Source: Mycolicibacterium sp. HK-90 (GTDB lineage Bacteria > Actinomycetota > Actinomycetes > Mycobacteriales > Mycobacteriaceae). From it: 64,000 bases of DNA. The DNA is taken from positions 3,472,001 through 3,536,000 of the forward strand of contig NZ_CP129613.1 of the NCBI RefSeq assembly GCF_030486405.1, written 5' to 3'. The translations under genes were made by a program, and so were the position numbers. The notes beneath the pieces were generated by a model. The model was not told the origin of the DNA, made no database searches, and worked only from the letters and a program-made list of their open reading frames with translations. Positions 60,489 through 64,000 of the stretch are shown in pieces (the stretch's first letter is position 1; each line of letters starts with the position of its first letter).

Positions 60489-62687
60489 ATGACCAATCGC
60501 GTGACTGTCGGAAACCTGCGCGTCGCACAGGTGCTGCACGACTTCATCACGAACGAGGCACTGCCGGGCACCGGCGTCGACCCGGACAGCTTCTGGTCCG
60601 GCGTGGACAAGGTCGTCGCCGACCTCACCCCGAAGAACCAGGAGCTGCTGGCCCGTCGCGACGACCTGCAGGCCCAGATCGACAAGTGGCACCGCGCCCA
60701 CGTGCTGGAGCCGGTCGATCCCGAGGCCTACAAGCAGTTCCTCACCGAGATCGGCTACCTGCTCCCCGAGCCGGCCGATTTCAGCATCACCACCTCCGGC
60801 GTGGACGACGAGATCACCTCGACCGCCGGCCCGCAGCTCGTGGTGCCGATCCTCAACGCCCGCTTCGCGCTGAACGCCGCCAACGCCCGGTGGGGCTCGC
60901 TGTACGACGCGCTGTACGGCACCGACGTCATCAGTGAAGAGGACGGTGCGGAGAAGGGCACGGGATACAACAAGGTGCGCGGCGACAAGGTGATCGCCTA
61001 CGCCCGCAACTTCCTCGACGAAGCCGTCCCGCTGGCCGCCGGCTCCTGGGCCGACGCGAAGGGCCTGAAGATCGACGAGGGCCAATTGCTCGTCACCTAC
61101 GGCGACGACCTGTCGACCGGTCTTGCCACGCCCGAGCAGTTCGTCGGCTACACCGGTGAGCTGGGCCAGCCCCAGTGGTCGGTGCTGCTGCGCAACCACG
61201 GCCTGCACATCGAGATCCTGATCGACCCCGAGTCCCCCATCGGCAGCACCGACGCCGCGGGCATCAAGGACGTCGTGCTGGAGTCCGCGATCACCACGAT
61301 CATGGACTTCGAGGACTCGGTGGCCGCCGTCGACGCCGACGACAAGGTGCTCGGCTACCGCAACTGGCTGGGCCTGAACAAGGGCGACCTGGCCGAAGAG
61401 GTCAGCAAGGGCGGCAAGACCTTCACGCGTGTCCTGAACCCCGACCGCACCTTCACCACCCCGGACGGCGAGGGCGAGCTGACCCTGCCGGGCCGCAGCC
61501 TGCTGTTCGTCCGCAACGTCGGCCACCTGATGACCAACGACGCGATCGTGGATGCCGACGGCAACGAGATCCCCGAGGGCATCCAGGATGCGCTGTTCAC
61601 CGGCGTGATCGCCATGCATGGGCTGAAGGCCGGGGACGACAACGGCCCGCTGCAGAACAGCCGGACCGGGTCGGTCTACATCGTCAAGCCCAAGATGCAC
61701 GGCCCCGACGAGGTCGCCTTCACCTGCGAGCTGTTCGGCCGCGTCGAGGATGTCCTCGGTCTGCCTGCCGGCACCCTCAAGGTCGGCATCATGGACGAGG
61801 AACGCCGCACCACGGTCAACCTCAAAGCCTGCATCAAGGCCGCGGCCGACCGCGTGGTGTTCATCAACACCGGCTTCCTGGACCGCACCGGCGACGAGAT
61901 CCACACCTCGATGGAGGCCGGCCCGATGATCCGCAAGGGCGCGATGAAGGCCCAGCCGTGGATCAAGGCGTACGAGGATGCCAACGTCGACGTCGGCCTG
62001 GCCACCGGTCTGGCGGGTAAGGCGCAGATCGGCAAGGGCATGTGGGCCATGACCGACCTGATGGCCGACATGGTCGAGCAGAAGATCGGCCAGCCCAAGG
62101 CGGGCGCCACCACCGCATGGGTGCCCTCGCCCACCGCCGCCACCCTGCACGCCATGCACTACCACCAGGTGGACGTCGAGGCGGTGCAGAAGGAGCTGGC
62201 CGGCAAGAAGCGCGGCACGATCGAAGACCTGCTGACGATCCCGCTCGCGGACTCCTCGCTGACCTGGTCGCCCGAGGAGATCCACGAAGAGGTCGACAAC
62301 AACTGCCAGTCGATCCTGGGCTACGTGGTCCGCTGGATCGACGCCGGCGTCGGCTGCTCGAAGGTTCCCGACATCCACGACATCGCGCTCATGGAAGACC
62401 GCGCCACGCTGCGGATCTCCAGCCAGTTGCTGGCCAACTGGCTGCGTCACGGCGTCATCACCGAAGAGGACGTCAAGGCCAGCCTGCGCCGGATGGCGGC
62501 GGTGGTCGACGAGCAGAACGCCGGCGACCCCGACTACCTGGCCATGGCGCCCGACCCGGACGCCAGCATCGCCTTCGCCGCGGCCCAGGAGTTGATCCTG
62601 TCGGGCGCAGCGCAGCCCAACGGCTACACCGAGCCGATCCTGCACCGACGCCGCCGCGAGTTCAAAGCGAGCACCGCCGGGAAGTGA
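60489..62687 (+). CDS. glcB: Malate synthase G
   Basis: A 732-residue glyoxylate-shunt enzyme that condenses glyoxylate and acetyl-CoA to malate. Marks are [51 protein letters not shown], and [19 protein letters not shown] (broken by small changes). Size is that of isoform G. It starts at ATG behind GAGGGAGG. In mycobacteria the protein is also found at the surface; it may use glyoxylate from glycine oxidation. M. tuberculosis orthologue is Rv1837c. Confidence 0.97.
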   Translation: MTNRVTVGNLRVAQVLHDFITNEALPGTGVDPDSFWSGVDKVVADLTPKNQELLARRDDLQAQIDKWHRAHVLEPVDPEAYKQFLTEIGYLLPEPADFSITTSGVDDEITSTAGPQLVVPILNARFALNAANARWGSLYDALYGTDVISEEDGAEKGTGYNKVRGDKVIAYARNFLDEAVPLAAGSWADAKGLKIDEGQLLVTYGDDLSTGLATPEQFVGYTGELGQPQWSVLLRNHGLHIEILIDPESPIGSTDAAGIKDVVLESAITTIMDFEDSVAAVDADDKVLGYRNWLGLNKGDLAEEVSKGGKTFTRVLNPDRTFTTPDGEGELTLPGRSLLFVRNVGHLMTNDAIVDADGNEIPEGIQDALFTGVIAMHGLKAGDDNGPLQNSRTGSVYIVKPKMHGPDEVAFTCELFGRVEDVLGLPAGTLKVGIMDEERRTTVNLKACIKAAADRVVFINTGFLDRTGDEIHTSMEAGPMIRKGAMKAQPWIKAYEDANVDVGLATGLAGKAQIGKGMWAMTDLMADMVEQKIGQPKAGATTAWVPSPTAATLHAMHYHQVDVEAVQKELAGKKRGTIEDLLTIPLADSSLTWSPEEIHEEVDNNCQSILGYVVRWIDAGVGCSKVPDIHDIALMEDRATLRISSQLLANWLRHGVITEEDVKASLRRMAAVVDEQNAGDPDYLAMAPDPDASIAFAAAQELILSGAAQPNGYTEPILHRRRREFKASTAGK

Positions 62688-62742
62688 TTAGACTTCGGCG
62701 GGTCCGGATGACTAGTCGGCGCGAGACGTACAGGGGTTAGGA

Positions 62743-64000
62743 ATGGGCAGGCACAGCATTCCCGACCCTGAGGATGCCCCCGACGAGCCCGATCACGGGC
62801 ACGTCGAGGACTCCGGGTACTCCGGCGCCTACGAGCCGCCCCACCGCGAGCCGTCGCGGCACGCCGAGGATGACTTCGACACGTCTCGGTACCCGGCAGC
62901 GCCCGAGTACCGGGACGAGCCGGCATACCGGGACCAGCCCACCTACCGCGGCGAGCCACCGTACCGGGAGGAGCCCGCGTACCCGGAGGAGCCGCGGTTC
63001 CCGGGCGACCCCGGATACCCGACCGATCCGGGCTACCGCACCTCCCGTTACGCCGACGGTGACGACGACTACGAATCGGACTACCGAGACTCGGAGTACG
63101 CCGATTACGACGAACCGGACTACACCGGCGACGACGGCTACGAGGATCAGTTCGCCGACGAGTATCAGGGCGAGTATTCCGACGAGTACGACGACGACGG
63201 GTACGTCGACGAGTTCGCGGCCGGCGACTTCGCCGACGACCAGCCGACCGCACAGTTCGGTGCGGTGTCCGATCCGCCGCCGCCCTCCACACCGTCGGGT
63301 CGGCAGCACGGTGGGGACTGGGACGGCGGTGAGTGGACCGGCAGCCATCGCGCGGTGCAGACCGGGCGGCGCGGAGTCAGCGTCGGCGTGATCGTCGCAC
63401 TGGTCACCATTGTGGCCGTCGTCGGCGCGATGATCCTGTGGAAGTTCGTCGGCGACATCCTGGCCGATCGCAGCGACGCGGCAGCCGCCCGCTGTGTGGA
63501 CGGCGAACTCGGGGTCGCCGTGATCGCCGATCCGACCATCTCGACGCACATCGAGGGTCTGGCCAACACGTACAACGAATCGGTCAGCCCCGTCGGTGAC
63601 CGTTGCGTCAAGGTACGCGTACAGTCCGCCGGATCCGATCGGGTGGTCAGTGGCTTCGCCAATGCGTGGCCGAGCGAACTGGGCGACCGTCCGGCACTGT
63701 GGATTCCGGCGAGCAGCGTAGCCTCGGCCCGGCTGGAGGCCACCGCGGGTGCCCAGACCGTAAGCGACAGCCGCTCCCTGGTCAGTTCGCCCGTCCTGCT
63801 GGCAGTTCGCCCACAACTCAAGGACGCACTGGGACAACAAAGTTGGGCCACGCTACCTCAGCTGCAGAGCAGCCCGGCCGCGATGAACGCGCTCAAGCTG
63901 CCCGGTTGGGGCACACTCAAACTTGCCGTGCCCACCGGAAGCAACGGCGATGCCGCCTACCTGACCGCCGAGGCCGTGGCCGCTGCGTCGGCACCGTCAG
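62743..64000 (+). CDS. Membrane-anchored protein with acidic Tyr/Pro-rich N-terminus (Rv1836c-like), 3' end outside window
   Basis: The frame stays open to the window end (about 419 residues seen). Residues 1-195 are extremely acidic and rich in Tyr, Pro and Asp with irregular repeats (YRDEPAYRDQPTYRGEP). One transmembrane helix follows near 220 (VGVIVALVTIVAVVGAMIL). The extracytoplasmic part resembles a periplasmic binding fold (CVDGELGVAVIADPTISTHIEGLANTYN). M. tuberculosis Rv1836c, same place, has a VWA domain at the end, which would lie outside. ATG 62743 follows GGGGTTAGGA. Confidence 0.85.
   Translation, partial: MGRHSIPDPEDAPDEPDHGHVEDSGYSGAYEPPHREPSRHAEDDFDTSRYPAAPEYRDEPAYRDQPTYRGEPPYREEPAYPEEPRFPGDPGYPTDPGYRTSRYADGDDDYESDYRDSEYADYDEPDYTGDDGYEDQFADEYQGEYSDEYDDDGYVDEFAAGDFADDQPTAQFGAVSDPPPPSTPSGRQHGGDWDGGEWTGSHRAVQTGRRGVSVGVIVALVTIVAVVGAMILWKFVGDILADRSDAAAARCVDGELGVAVIADPTISTHIEGLANTYNESVSPVGDRCVKVRVQSAGSDRVVSGFANAWPSELGDRPALWIPASSVASARLEATAGAQTVSDSRSLVSSPVLLAVRPQLKDALGQQSWATLPQLQSSPAAMNALKLPGWGTLKLAVPTGSNGDAAYLTAEAVAAASAPS

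Overview
The window is a high-GC chromosomal segment from a mycobacterium, most likely a fast-growing Mycolicibacterium. Three things point there. The right part (about 31.6-64 kb) has the gene order I recall for M. tuberculosis Rv1836c-Rv1863c: Rv1863c, adhA, Rv1861, apa, mod genes, Rv1856c, Rv1855c, ndh, ureDGFCBA, Rv1847, blaI, Rv1845c, gnd1, guaB1, Rv1842c, Rv1841c, glcB, Rv1836c. There are F420-type enzymes and an IdeR-like iron box. A lon gene, which M. tuberculosis lacks, stands at the left edge. No IS element, prophage, CRISPR array, tRNA or rRNA gene was seen. Identifications come from reading translated sequence and from memory of families; no database was searched.

Left part (1-17.4 kb). 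After the lon 3' end comes a PucR-family regulator, divergent from a sugar-type MFS transporter and an agmatinase-family ureohydrolase. A glycine block follows. A tandem glycine riboswitch precedes a CycA-type amino-acid permease. A second tandem glycine riboswitch, with a good promoter and a 9-bp inverted repeat over that promoter, precedes gcvP-gcvT-gcvH-glyA-sdaA-pdxS-lipA-lpd. These genes overlap or nearly abut. The operon encodes glycine cleavage, conversion of glycine to serine and of serine to pyruvate, and extra copies of genes that supply PLP and lipoyl cofactors.

Middle part (17.4-33.7 kb), mostly accessory genes: an F420-dependent Ddn-like reductase, a TfoX-like protein, an HhH-GPD protein, an MpaB/DUF2236 protein between two paralogous small membrane proteins, a DUF998 membrane protein, a lipoprotein, a DUF72 protein, a ferredoxin-reductase-type flavoprotein, and a translationally coupled pair of a winged-helix protein and a 1080-residue protein with two P-loop ATPase modules. 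Then come a thiolase, a phosphoketolase, a CPBP protease, a CGNR zinc-finger regulator and an orphan gene.

Right part (33.7-64 kb), the conserved mycobacterial block. Local oddities are: modB and modC without modA, preceded by a probable leaderless 18-codon ORF; an iron-box-controlled gene of unknown function; a TetR gene divergent from a molybdopterin oxidoreductase with a strong palindrome between them; and a 46-codon acidic/proline-rich ORF coupled to the first of two CNNM-type (CorB/CorC-like) transporters. The window ends inside the Rv1836c-like gene.

The best candidates for undescribed biology are the winged-helix/dual-ATPase pair, the glycine operon with its own cofactor genes, the MpaB sandwich, and the two short upstream ORFs before metal or oxyanion transport genes.
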